NCBI RefSeq assembly: GCF_003950325.1
Contig: NZ_PXZH01000001.1
Coordinates: 806,001 to 870,000, forward strand
DNA length: 64,000 bases
Reading direction: 5' to 3'
Origin: Vagococcus humatus
Lineage (GTDB): Bacteria; Bacillota; Bacilli; Lactobacillales; Vagococcaceae
The position numbers and the translations under genes were made by a program. The notes beneath the pieces are model-generated. The model did no database searches and was not told the origin of the DNA. It worked only from the letters and a program-made list of their open reading frames with translations. Shown here in pieces: positions 55,791-63,760 of the stretch. The number at the start of each line of letters is the position of its first letter. The stretch's first letter is position 1.

Positions 55791-56670
55791 GTTTTAGAAC
55801 CATTCTATTTGTCATAGTATTAAAACGAAAGAAATGATGATTTAAATCGATTTAAAGTTTTAGAACCATTCTATTTGTCATAGTATTAAAACATTGCTTA
55901 TTCGGAAGATGAAGAAAATGGAGTTTTAGAACCATTCTATTTGTCATAGTATTAAAACGCAACACTTAACATAATACGCCCATGCAAGGTTTTAGAACCA
56001 TTCTATTTGTCATAGTATTAAAACTTATTTCACCTCCTTTTTAACTAAGTCACTGTTTTAGAACCATTCTATTTGTCATAGTATTAAAACGCAAACTATG
56101 CCTTTGAAAAATTCAAAGATGTTTTAGAACCATTCTATTTGTCATAGTATTAAAACTCGCTCGTATTCGCATTCGTCTGTGGGCTTGTTTTAGAACCATT
56201 CTATTTGTCATAGTATTAAAACATGGACGCAATTAAGTTAACTTCATTCTCTGTTTTAGAACCATTCTATTTGTCATAGTATTAAAACGCGTAAAAAGTC
56301 TTAGTTGCTTGTCCTCCGGTTTTAGAACCATTCTATTTGTCATAGTATTAAAACAAAGTCTTGATAGATTTTTAGCAGCTCTACGTTTTAGAACCATTCT
56401 ATTTGTCATAGTATTAAAACTATATGTCAAACTTTGATTTTTTTGTTTAGGTTTTAGAACCATTCTATTTATCATAGTATTAAAACATAAACATCACGAC
56501 CACCAATTTTTATCCCGTTTTAGAACCATTCTATTTATCATAGTATTAAAACACTGGACAATTTATGATACATAATGCAGCGATTTTATAATCATTCTAT
56601 TTGATACAGTATTATAACCTTGTATTACCACTTGTATTACCGAACTTTTTACTTACTTATAGTATTAAAC
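55791..56670 (+). CRISPR. CRISPR array: 12 repeats of 36 bases, one degenerate and one truncated copy, 13 spacers of 30 bases
   Basis: Repeat starts are at 55791, 55857, 55923, 55989, 56055, 56121, 56187, 56253, 56319, 56385, 56451 and 56517, a strict 66-base period. The repeat begins GTTTTAGAACCATTC and ends CATAGTATTAAAAC. Copies 11 and 12 share one change (G to A at position 21). Copy 13 (56583-56618) has several substitutions and copy 14 (about 56646-56670) is truncated, so the old end faces cas3 and transcription runs left to right. GTTTTA and TAAAAC at the ends form an inverted repeat; an inner CTAT-TTGTC-ATAG hairpin (positions 15-27) stands just before the last 8 bases ATTAAAAC. Spacer 12 (56553-56582) can be read as TGQFMIHNAA. 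Repeat/spacer sizes and the CGAG junction look like type II-A; the hairpin and ATTAAAAC end could suit Cas6. Confidence 0.98.
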
Positions 56671-56717
56671 TTTAAAACTATCTCATGTTTAAACCAATAA
56701 AAATTAAGGAGTGATCA

Positions 56718-59090
56718 ATTATAGATATAGATAGACTTTTCGAAAAAGTTATTAAAAATCAGTATACAGAAACACTTTATGCTCATCAAAACAAAGCACA
56801 ACACGAACTCTTAAAAGACCATGCGGCATTATCCTTACAAATTTTTAGACAACAACTAAATCAAGGAACTATTAATCACATAGCTAACAAGCTTCAACTA
56901 GATGAAAATATAGTGACTTATCTGTTTGAGAGTGCAGTGTACATGCATGATTTTGGCAAAGCCACTCCCTATTTTCAATATTACAAAATGGCACAAGTTG
57001 CGAAAAAACCACATGGAAGTGGTCATTTGACTTATCATTCTAGATTATCAGCTATCTATTATTTTGATCAAATGTCGCTTTACATTAATGAACATGTGCC
57101 AAACGGGGAAATGTTTAATTATGCTCTTTTACTTTTGATTTTGACTGAATGTATAGCTAAACATCATACTTCCTTAGCTAATCTTGAAACTTTTTCACAA
57201 TCTTTCGATCAATACTTACTTGATTTAGTGACATTAAAACAGGAAACAGAATTATTCGACTATTTTGCTTATATGCCTAACTTTCTAAATGAACCAGTTG
57301 CGAAAAACAATTATATTAGTCGAATTACTGAGGAGGTACTCACTAATACTTCTTCCGAATTTAGAGAGATTGCCTACTCTGCAGGTCTTGTTTTTTACAG
57401 TCTTTTATGTGTGTCAGATATTTTAGCCACTAAAAAATTTGCACAAGATTTTAAATTTGAAGAAGACACTTACGATGATGGCTTAAAAAGATACCTTAAC
57501 CTATCTTATAATCAGTCCCCTTTAAGTCAGGCAGTTATGGACTATCAAAAGACTTTACCTAAAGTAGATAAAACAATTAATGATATTCGGTCTAAATTTA
57601 TTTTAAATATGGATACACACCTTAAACAAATAAAACCGATTAATAATTTATTTCATTTAGAAGGATTAGTTGGGATTGGTAAAACACATGCTGCTAAACG
57701 TTTTATTACTTATATATTAAACCAATATGATATAAAAAAAGTTTACTGGTCTGTCCCCTACTTAGCTATTGCTAACCAATTAGATTTTGCCAACAAAGAG
57801 CTAGATAGCCAAGCAGTACGTTTAGACAGTGTCACTCCTATTCGAACAGAATATCACGAATTTCAAGTAGATTTTTCAAAAATGGTCGTAAATGATCAAT
57901 TGATGAACTACCGCAATGCTACTTTTACTTTTGTCAGATTTTTTAACTTATTATTCAATCATTCTAAAGGAAATGCTCTGAAAAGATTATCTCTTAGAAA
58001 TAGTGTAATTATTATTGATGAATTACAAAGTGTAGATATTTTGTTGATGAATCAATTTTTAAATCAAATAACCATTATGTCACAATTACTACATTTTAAA
58101 TTACTTTTCATGAGTGCCACACTCCCTAAACTAGAGACCACTATTTCTTTGTCAGAACCAGATATTTTTAGAAAAGAACCCTTACTTACTAAGCGAAATA
58201 AATTAAATATGGAATTTTATGACAAAGGATATACAGCAGTAGATTTGTTTAATCAATTAGAAATTAGCAATAAAAGAGTTCTCATACAAACCGTTACAAA
58301 AAAACATGCACAAGAAATCTATGATGCCTTGAAACCCAATAATCAGCAAGTCCATCTCTATACTGGAGATACCTCTCAACATGATCGTCAAAAAATTATT
58401 GACCAATTAAAAGAAAAAAATCCAGATGGTTCTTACACTTGCAAGCAATTAGTTTTAGTTACAACGAATGCCATTGAAGCTGGAGTAGATATTTCTATGA
58501 ATCTTGCAATTGTTAATTTAACTTCTCTTGATTCATTAGAACAATTGAGCGGTCGAGTCAACCGCAGTAATGAATTTAAGCCAGAAGACTCTCTTATTTA
58601 TGTAATAAATTATGAACCATCAGATTTTTTATCTCCAATAAAAACAACCTATACCCGTTCGCTAGGCGTCAATGCTATTCAACAACAATTTGAAGAAAAA
58701 AACTACTCCATTTTTATGTCTCAAGTCTTAAATTTAGCTAAAAAAAGTCAACAAGATCTTAATCAACGACAAGCTACTCAACAATTAGCATTCAAAGACG
58801 TGAGTCAAATGATGAGACTAATTACCACAGACAGTTGTTTTTATTATCATATTTGCAATGATGAAGCTAAACAATTAATGACAAAATATCAAGAGTACAC
58901 TCAAAAATTAGGAGAAGACTTATCTTTCTATGATGAATATTACATTAAACGAAAAAATGTTCTCATTAATCTTCATCCCTATCGACGTGAAATAACAGAT
59001 TATAAAATAAAACAAATATTTGTAGAACAATACGGAGAAGAACCAATTGCTTTCCATACTCAACCTGAGCCATTTGGGCAAAGTTTATAA
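56718..59090 (+). CDS. cas3: CRISPR-associated nuclease/helicase Cas3, non-canonical ATT start
   Basis: A 790-residue Cas3 with HD nuclease and helicase domains that degrades DNA bound by Cascade. With the start at 56718 the HD motifs are complete: His 35 in LLKDHAALS, His-Asp 77-78 in MHDFGK, KHH near 148-150 and Asp near 234 in SDILAT. Helicase motifs: Walker A GLVGIGKT (316-323), DELQ (434-437), SAT (466), SGRVNRS (611-617). AAGGAG (56706-56711) is followed 6 bases later by ATT, in the place where ATG would be expected; an in-frame TGA lies at 56712, and the first ATG/GTG/TTG is the GTG at 56913, which would remove His 35. Thus ATT (or the next codon ATA) is probably the start, or the start has been lost. 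Confidence 0.88.
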   Translation: MIDIDRLFEKVIKNQYTETLYAHQNKAQHELLKDHAALSLQIFRQQLNQGTINHIANKLQLDENIVTYLFESAVYMHDFGKATPYFQYYKMAQVAKKPHGSGHLTYHSRLSAIYYFDQMSLYINEHVPNGEMFNYALLLLILTECIAKHHTSLANLETFSQSFDQYLLDLVTLKQETELFDYFAYMPNFLNEPVAKNNYISRITEEVLTNTSSEFREIAYSAGLVFYSLLCVSDILATKKFAQDFKFEEDTYDDGLKRYLNLSYNQSPLSQAVMDYQKTLPKVDKTINDIRSKFILNMDTHLKQIKPINNLFHLEGLVGIGKTHAAKRFITYILNQYDIKKVYWSVPYLAIANQLDFANKELDSQAVRLDSVTPIRTEYHEFQVDFSKMVVNDQLMNYRNATFTFVRFFNLLFNHSKGNALKRLSLRNSVIIIDELQSVDILLMNQFLNQITIMSQLLHFKLLFMSATLPKLETTISLSEPDIFRKEPLLTKRNKLNMEFYDKGYTAVDLFNQLEISNKRVLIQTVTKKHAQEIYDALKPNNQQVHLYTGDTSQHDRQKIIDQLKEKNPDGSYTCKQLVLVTTNAIEAGVDISMNLAIVNLTSLDSLEQLSGRVNRSNEFKPEDSLIYVINYEPSDFLSPIKTTYTRSLGVNAIQQQFEEKNYSIFMSQVLNLAKKSQQDLNQRQATQQLAFKDVSQMMRLITTDSCFYYHICNDEAKQLMTKYQEYTQKLGEDLSFYDEYYIKRKNVLINLHPYRREITDYKIKQIFVEQYGEEPIAFHTQPEPFGQSL

Positions 59091-59109
59091 AATATTAGGA
59101 GGAAAAAAT

Positions 59110-59838
59110 ATGGATATTACTTATTTTCAAGCATCAGTATCTGTTCGAGTCAAAGAAAATTTAACTCAAAATCAATTTGGTAAAGCCATTGGTCAATTGA
59201 TTAATGTGGTTTTTTCTAATAGCGAAGAATGGACTCGCTTTCATGAAAGTCGAGAAAGAAAAGGCTATACCTTTTCAACTTTAACCAATGAAAAAATAGC
59301 CAACGGTTACTTTAAAGCTGACAAAGGAGATGTCTGTCAGTTTTATATTTTTAGTGGCAATCAAGATTTTATGAATTTACTAGAAAATTGTTTATTCGAA
59401 AGTGATCAATTAAAAGTTTTAGATATTATTATTGACCATAAAACTTGGAAAGGAGCTGTTCCAACTATTCAAGTAAAAAACCCTTTATTATTAAAAGACG
59501 ATTCATCTGGTCAAAGAGAAATATACTTTCTACGTCCAACCGATTCTAAAGAAAAAAAAGAAGAATTTCTTCGCTATCTTAACCAATTTATTAAAGCAGA
59601 CTTTGAATATATTACTGGCGAACGACTTCCAGAAAATTTTACTTATATACTAGATATTAAACAACCTAAGATAGGTCACTATGAAGAAAATGGTATAAAA
59701 CTAATTGGAACAAAAGGACACTTTTTAGTAGATACCAGTATTTTAGGTAAGTTAATCACTCAACATTTAATGACACACGGCATGGGCATTAAATCTAGCT
59801 ACTTAGGTGCTGGCAGTATTATTTTGAAAGGAGATTAG
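59110..59838 (+). CDS. cas6: CRISPR pre-crRNA endonuclease Cas6
   Basis: A 242-residue RAMP protein with two ferredoxin-like halves. The C-terminal glycine-rich loop GMGIKSSYLGAGSIIL is the Cas6 hallmark, as in other type I-B enzymes. Catalytic His cannot be fixed from sequence alone. It cuts pre-crRNA in the repeats and stays with the complex. ATG at 59110 is chosen with AGGAGG 8 bases before it; an earlier in-frame start at 59047 would lie inside cas3. It is 19 bases after cas3 and 1 base before cas8. Confidence 0.85.
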   Translation: MDITYFQASVSVRVKENLTQNQFGKAIGQLINVVFSNSEEWTRFHESRERKGYTFSTLTNEKIANGYFKADKGDVCQFYIFSGNQDFMNLLENCLFESDQLKVLDIIIDHKTWKGAVPTIQVKNPLLLKDDSSGQREIYFLRPTDSKEKKEEFLRYLNQFIKADFEYITGERLPENFTYILDIKQPKIGHYEENGIKLIGTKGHFLVDTSILGKLITQHLMTHGMGIKSSYLGAGSIILKGD

Positions 59839-59839
59839 T

Positions 59840-61816
59840 ATGCTAAGAGAATTATGGAATACAGCTAATATAGAAGAAGCTTTAATACAGCAAATGGAAT
59901 ACGCCAAACCTAATCGTGGCCTTTATATATTTTTAGATGAAAAAATATATGATGAAAGTGAACTAACAGAATCTTTTCTAGCTAATCGTACTAGTTTTGT
60001 TAGCAAAAAATCTGAAGTCAATCCTCTCCTTGAAGATAAGATTAAACAAGTAGGGATTTATGGTTTTGCTATTAGTGGCAACAAACAAATTTATAGTGTA
60101 CGTGGTTTAAATAGTGTGTATTCTAAATTATTTACCATTGCTAACGTTAAAGATTTTCTTTCTTCAAAAAAAGAAATAGATAAAGCTCAAAATTTTTATA
60201 CAAATGGCTTTAGCGAATCCTACATTCAAAAAAGTCTACAAAAAGCCTTTGCTCTTTCAGGTACAAAAAACGACCGACAAGCCATCATAGAAAAGAAAAA
60301 GCAACTGATTAATCAAGTATTAAACAACTACCAACCAACTATTGATTCGATGTCAGAACAAGCACCTAAAACATTAGCTATTATTCAGCAGAATAAACAT
60401 TTCATTGAAGCTATCATTCAGCATTTTGAAACAGAGTATCCCAGTGAGATAAAAACAATTCGGTTGAATATCATTGTATCTAACGAGTGTGATTTAACGA
60501 CTTTAAAAGATGAAAGTTATCTTTATTTTTCCTATAGTCTATTTGCAGGGACACCTGGTATTTACCATAATCAAACCGCTTACTTTTATTCAGCCATCTC
60601 TGCTAATCATAATGAATCAAAGAAAATGATGTACTTAAATCGTACAGGTGCTCCAAATATCGGTCACGATATGCTATATGAACAAAAGTTGGATAAAAAT
60701 ATTAGTCTTTATTTATTTATTAGAGCGTTAGCCCAAAGCACTAAAAATCCTATCAAAACTTTTTATGTAAAAGATAATCAACTACTTTTAACCCCTAGCA
60801 TTGGTTCTTTAAGATATAAAGTTTTAGAAGATAAAAAAGCTTACTTTATTACAGAATGTTCTATTTTAAACGAATGGAATCCTAAAGGTTATCGTCCCCT
60901 TGACTTTAGCTTTAACTATTATAATAACAAAATAAACGTAACAGACTACCAGCAACTGGCTAATATAATTTTTTTTGGTAGTAAAGAAAAACATGTTCCT
61001 AATCAGCTATATGTAAATAAAGAAAAAAAAGATGATAACAGCACAATCAAAAATAAATATTTTGAAGGAAACAAGTTAAGTCCTGAATCTGAAAAAATTT
61101 ATAATTTGATAAAATCTGTTGGAGCATTTGATCAGTCAACTGATGTACTCTATTCCATCTTTTTCAATTTAAGAAAAGATCTTTTATTAAATTCTCGTTA
61201 TGAAACTTTATCGAAAAGTGAGTCATTAGATATCTACGCTAATATGACAAATTTTTGGGATAGTTTAATTCAATATCACCGTCCAACTATGCCCAAAAAC
61301 ATTGATTTACGATGTATTCATAATGATGAAGAATATCTTGTAGCCCTTGTTCAACTTCATTTGCGTCTATTTGATGCTGTTATCACACACACACAAAGTA
61401 ACACACTCGACAACTCATCTAAGCTAATTAACCAATTAATCAAAAAAACACGATATTCTTTGTTGCTCAATAGTTTAATTCAATATAAAGAACAATATCA
61501 ATTTGTCTTTATTGAACTTGAACAAGACTATATTAACCAGAAACAAAAAGCAATGGATTTACAGCAAACCGAAGCAAATAGTATTGATCCTAACCTAAGA
61601 AAAGCGTTACAAAAAAAATATAAAACCATGACAAAAAGTGAGATGATTGCAGATAAAGAATATTTTGCTTGTTGCATTAAACATCTCAAAAAGTACCAAC
61701 CAAAACAAGCTGTCATTCCAAACCAAGAAGATATTATTTATGCCCTACTACAACAAAATGTTTCTATTAAATATAAAACAAGTAAGGAGAATACACATGA
61801 CAATGAAAAAAAATAA
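59840..61816 (+). CDS. cas8: Type I-B-like Cascade large subunit (Cas8)
   Basis: A 658-residue protein in the position of the large subunit, between cas6 and cas7. The N-terminal 230 residues have RAMP-like or mixed folds (SGNKQIYSVRGLNSVYSKLF); FAGTPGIYHNQTAYFYS lies near 233-249; after about 430 it is helical and K/N/Q-rich, as in the C-terminal, Cas11-like part of I-B Cas8. Sequence divergence in Cas8 is high, so the assignment relies on place, length and neighbours. Type I-B is the best guess; I-A or a variant is possible. AAGGAG precedes the ATG. The end overlaps cas7 by 20 bases. Confidence 0.75.
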   Translation: MLRELWNTANIEEALIQQMEYAKPNRGLYIFLDEKIYDESELTESFLANRTSFVSKKSEVNPLLEDKIKQVGIYGFAISGNKQIYSVRGLNSVYSKLFTIANVKDFLSSKKEIDKAQNFYTNGFSESYIQKSLQKAFALSGTKNDRQAIIEKKKQLINQVLNNYQPTIDSMSEQAPKTLAIIQQNKHFIEAIIQHFETEYPSEIKTIRLNIIVSNECDLTTLKDESYLYFSYSLFAGTPGIYHNQTAYFYSAISANHNESKKMMYLNRTGAPNIGHDMLYEQKLDKNISLYLFIRALAQSTKNPIKTFYVKDNQLLLTPSIGSLRYKVLEDKKAYFITECSILNEWNPKGYRPLDFSFNYYNNKINVTDYQQLANIIFFGSKEKHVPNQLYVNKEKKDDNSTIKNKYFEGNKLSPESEKIYNLIKSVGAFDQSTDVLYSIFFNLRKDLLLNSRYETLSKSESLDIYANMTNFWDSLIQYHRPTMPKNIDLRCIHNDEEYLVALVQLHLRLFDAVITHTQSNTLDNSSKLINQLIKKTRYSLLLNSLIQYKEQYQFVFIELEQDYINQKQKAMDLQQTEANSIDPNLRKALQKKYKTMTKSEMIADKEYFACCIKHLKKYQPKQAVIPNQEDIIYALLQQNVSIKYKTSKENTHDNEKK

Positions 61817-62768
61817 TTCTACAGGATTTATTGGTGTTATTACCAATATGGCTTCTTTTAACAATGAAGTAGGTGACAATGCAGGTAGTCGAAGAACATC
61901 AAAAGGGGATTTTTATGCCACACATTACAAAATGAAATGGTTAATTAGAGATTACTTTGCAAGATTAAATGGTAATAAATCTGTACTAGTTAAATCAAGT
62001 GCTTATAAACATGACAAAACAGGTAATTTGGCGGTTAGAACCCTTGAACAACGAATCAAATATCTATTTGATTTAGATGACGACGATTTTAAAAATTTAA
62101 CTTCCATTGATTTACTCAACTTAGTATTATCAAAAAAAGATGTTAAAAATTTCGGTGTAGCACTGCCTATTGATAAAAAACAAGTCAAAGTAACAGGAGT
62201 GACTCAATTAAGCTATGCTATAAATAATTATAAAGAAACCGAAGAACAAATTATTCAAATAAATGGTGCGTATTCTACCAAAGAAGGCAATTTACAAGCC
62301 ACTTTAGGACGTCGTAAATTTCTAGATTTTGCTAACTACATCTATAATTTTACTGTTCAACCTAATATGCTTTCTAAAAATGTTTTAGGTGTTGAAGTAG
62401 AACCCTATACATTAGCTGATTATAACTGGTTTAAAAAAGGTGCCTTGAGGGCTGCACAAACCAATCAATCTAGTTCAACAGGTAGTTATGTAGGATACGG
62501 AATGTTTATTGAGTTGAAAGAAAATGAAGATCTAATTCAGCCTAACTTTAACCACTACATTTCAACCACTAAAAAAAATGATGTTTATCTCATCGATTTT
62601 ACTTTATTAGCTAATTACCTAGCTCAAAACGAACAAGCAATTCATAGTATAGAACTTTATCTTGCTCAAAATATTCAATTAGAATTTATTGGACTGGATG
62701 CCTTAGAAAAAAATGGAGTAGAAATTAAAGATATGGCTGAAGCTAGAAAAATTAATATAGAGGAGTAA
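61797..62768 (+). CDS. cas7: Cascade backbone protein Cas7 (Csh2/Cst2-like)
   Basis: A 323-residue RAMP protein forming the helical backbone on crRNA. Sequence STGFIGVITNMASFNNEVGD then SRRTSKGDFYATHYKMKWLIRDYFARL (quoted in part) follows the Cas7 (Csh2/DevR) N-terminal pattern, in which a conserved R/K-T-S/D-x-G stretch precedes the first helix. ATG at 61797 has AAGGAG 7 bases before it and gives a 20-base overlap with cas8, indicating translational coupling. An earlier in-frame start at 61647 lies inside cas8 and is rejected. Confidence 0.86.
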   Translation: MTMKKNNSTGFIGVITNMASFNNEVGDNAGSRRTSKGDFYATHYKMKWLIRDYFARLNGNKSVLVKSSAYKHDKTGNLAVRTLEQRIKYLFDLDDDDFKNLTSIDLLNLVLSKKDVKNFGVALPIDKKQVKVTGVTQLSYAINNYKETEEQIIQINGAYSTKEGNLQATLGRRKFLDFANYIYNFTVQPNMLSKNVLGVEVEPYTLADYNWFKKGALRAAQTNQSSSTGSYVGYGMFIELKENEDLIQPNFNHYISTTKKNDVYLIDFTLLANYLAQNEQAIHSIELYLAQNIQLEFIGLDALEKNGVEIKDMAEARKINIEE

Positions 62769-62774
62769 AAACTA

Positions 62775-63518
62775 ATGAGAGTTCTGACATTTAATTTAAG
62801 TGGTGATTTAGCCTGTTTTAAGCAAGCCACAAGCTTTGATATGTCTACCGAATTAATTTTGACTTATGACATTATACCTATAACTGTTTTAAAAGGAATC
62901 ATTGGAGCTGTTTTAGGTTATAAAGGACTAGCAGATGCTTACAAAAATCATAGACAACCAGAATATATAGATAAACTAAAAAATGTAGGTATTGGAATTC
63001 AACCTGTTCGATTAGGTACTAAGTTTACTCAACAAATAACTAATACAACAGGTTTTGCTAATGAGGGAGCTTTACCAAAAACTACAGTAGGAATAGGTCA
63101 AACTGCTATCATTAAACAAGAAATTTTAGCAGATATTAGTTATGATATATATCTAACAGATGAATTTGATGATTTTGATAAACTTTACCATAAATTAATG
63201 AGCAAACAAACTGCATTCCCCATTGTTTTAGGAAGAAAAGGTTTCTCTGCTCAAATTTCTAATGTTCAGTGTTTAGATACTACTATAGTTAAGGGATTCA
63301 GTGGCAACCTAAATTCCATTGGACTATACAATCTTGTTCAAACCAATAAAAACACTCTTTTTAGCACTCAGAGAGAAACTTATCAATATATTTTAGAACT
63401 GCCTGTCACATATAATGACTTAATGATGTACGAGTTTGAACCTGTTTACTATTCTGATGCTAATATTACATATGATGGAGAAGTTTTAAAAGATACAGCA
63501 ATTGCCATAATTAGATAA
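62775..63518 (+). CDS. cas5: Cascade subunit Cas5
   Basis: A 247-residue RAMP protein that caps the 5' handle of the crRNA. The N-terminus MRVLTFNLSGDLACFKQATSF follows the Cas5 pattern xxxxxFxLSGxxAxFRKxxT, with PITVLKGIIGAVLGYKGLA next and a C-terminal glycine-poor beta region. GAGGAG lies before the ATG, 6 bases after cas7. It is the last gene of the operon, ending at a terminator; no cas4, cas1 or cas2 follows. Confidence 0.88.
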   Translation: MRVLTFNLSGDLACFKQATSFDMSTELILTYDIIPITVLKGIIGAVLGYKGLADAYKNHRQPEYIDKLKNVGIGIQPVRLGTKFTQQITNTTGFANEGALPKTTVGIGQTAIIKQEILADISYDIYLTDEFDDFDKLYHKLMSKQTAFPIVLGRKGFSAQISNVQCLDTTIVKGFSGNLNSIGLYNLVQTNKNTLFSTQRETYQYILELPVTYNDLMMYEFEPVYYSDANITYDGEVLKDTAIAIIR

Positions 63519-63521
63519 ACT

Positions 63522-63567
63522 AAAAAACTTTCAAGTTAGAAATTTGTGCTAACTTGAAGGTTTTTTA
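63522..63567 (+). terminator. Terminator after cas5
   Basis: AAAAACTTTCAAGTTAG pairs with CTAACTTGAAGGTTTTT around 9 bases, followed by a T run. Confidence 0.85.
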
Positions 63568-63663
63568 CTGACTACTAAACTTCTCTTTTTATTTCATAAA
63601 ATCATCTTTTATTGATTCTTATATTAAATAAACCTAGTTCTTTATTACAATTTAAATTTAATC

Positions 63664-63692
63664 TTGTTTTTTCATTTATATAGGTTTATATT
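63664..63692 (+). promoter_or_regulatory. Candidate promoter of the alcohol dehydrogenase gene
   Basis: TTGTTT, 17 bases, TATATT, about 70 bases before the ATG. The match is moderate. Confidence 0.4.
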
Positions 63693-63760
63693 AAAAATAA
63701 GTTATGAAACAACTAAGTTTTATCATAACGACTAGTAGATAAAATCTGGGAGGAAATTTA

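Noticed and set aside
56233-56475. Open frame across the CRISPR array, minus strand
   Set aside because: It is a product of the repeats, which encode MTNRMVLK-like text in reverse; not a gene.
55791-56648. Open reading frames across most spacers as proof of coding targets
   Set aside because: A 30-base AT-rich sequence is open in at least one of six frames nearly always, so this carries no weight by itself.
55605-56720. tracrRNA or anti-repeat near the array
   Set aside because: No stretch complementary to the repeat was seen outside the array in this region; I could not run an exhaustive search over the window.
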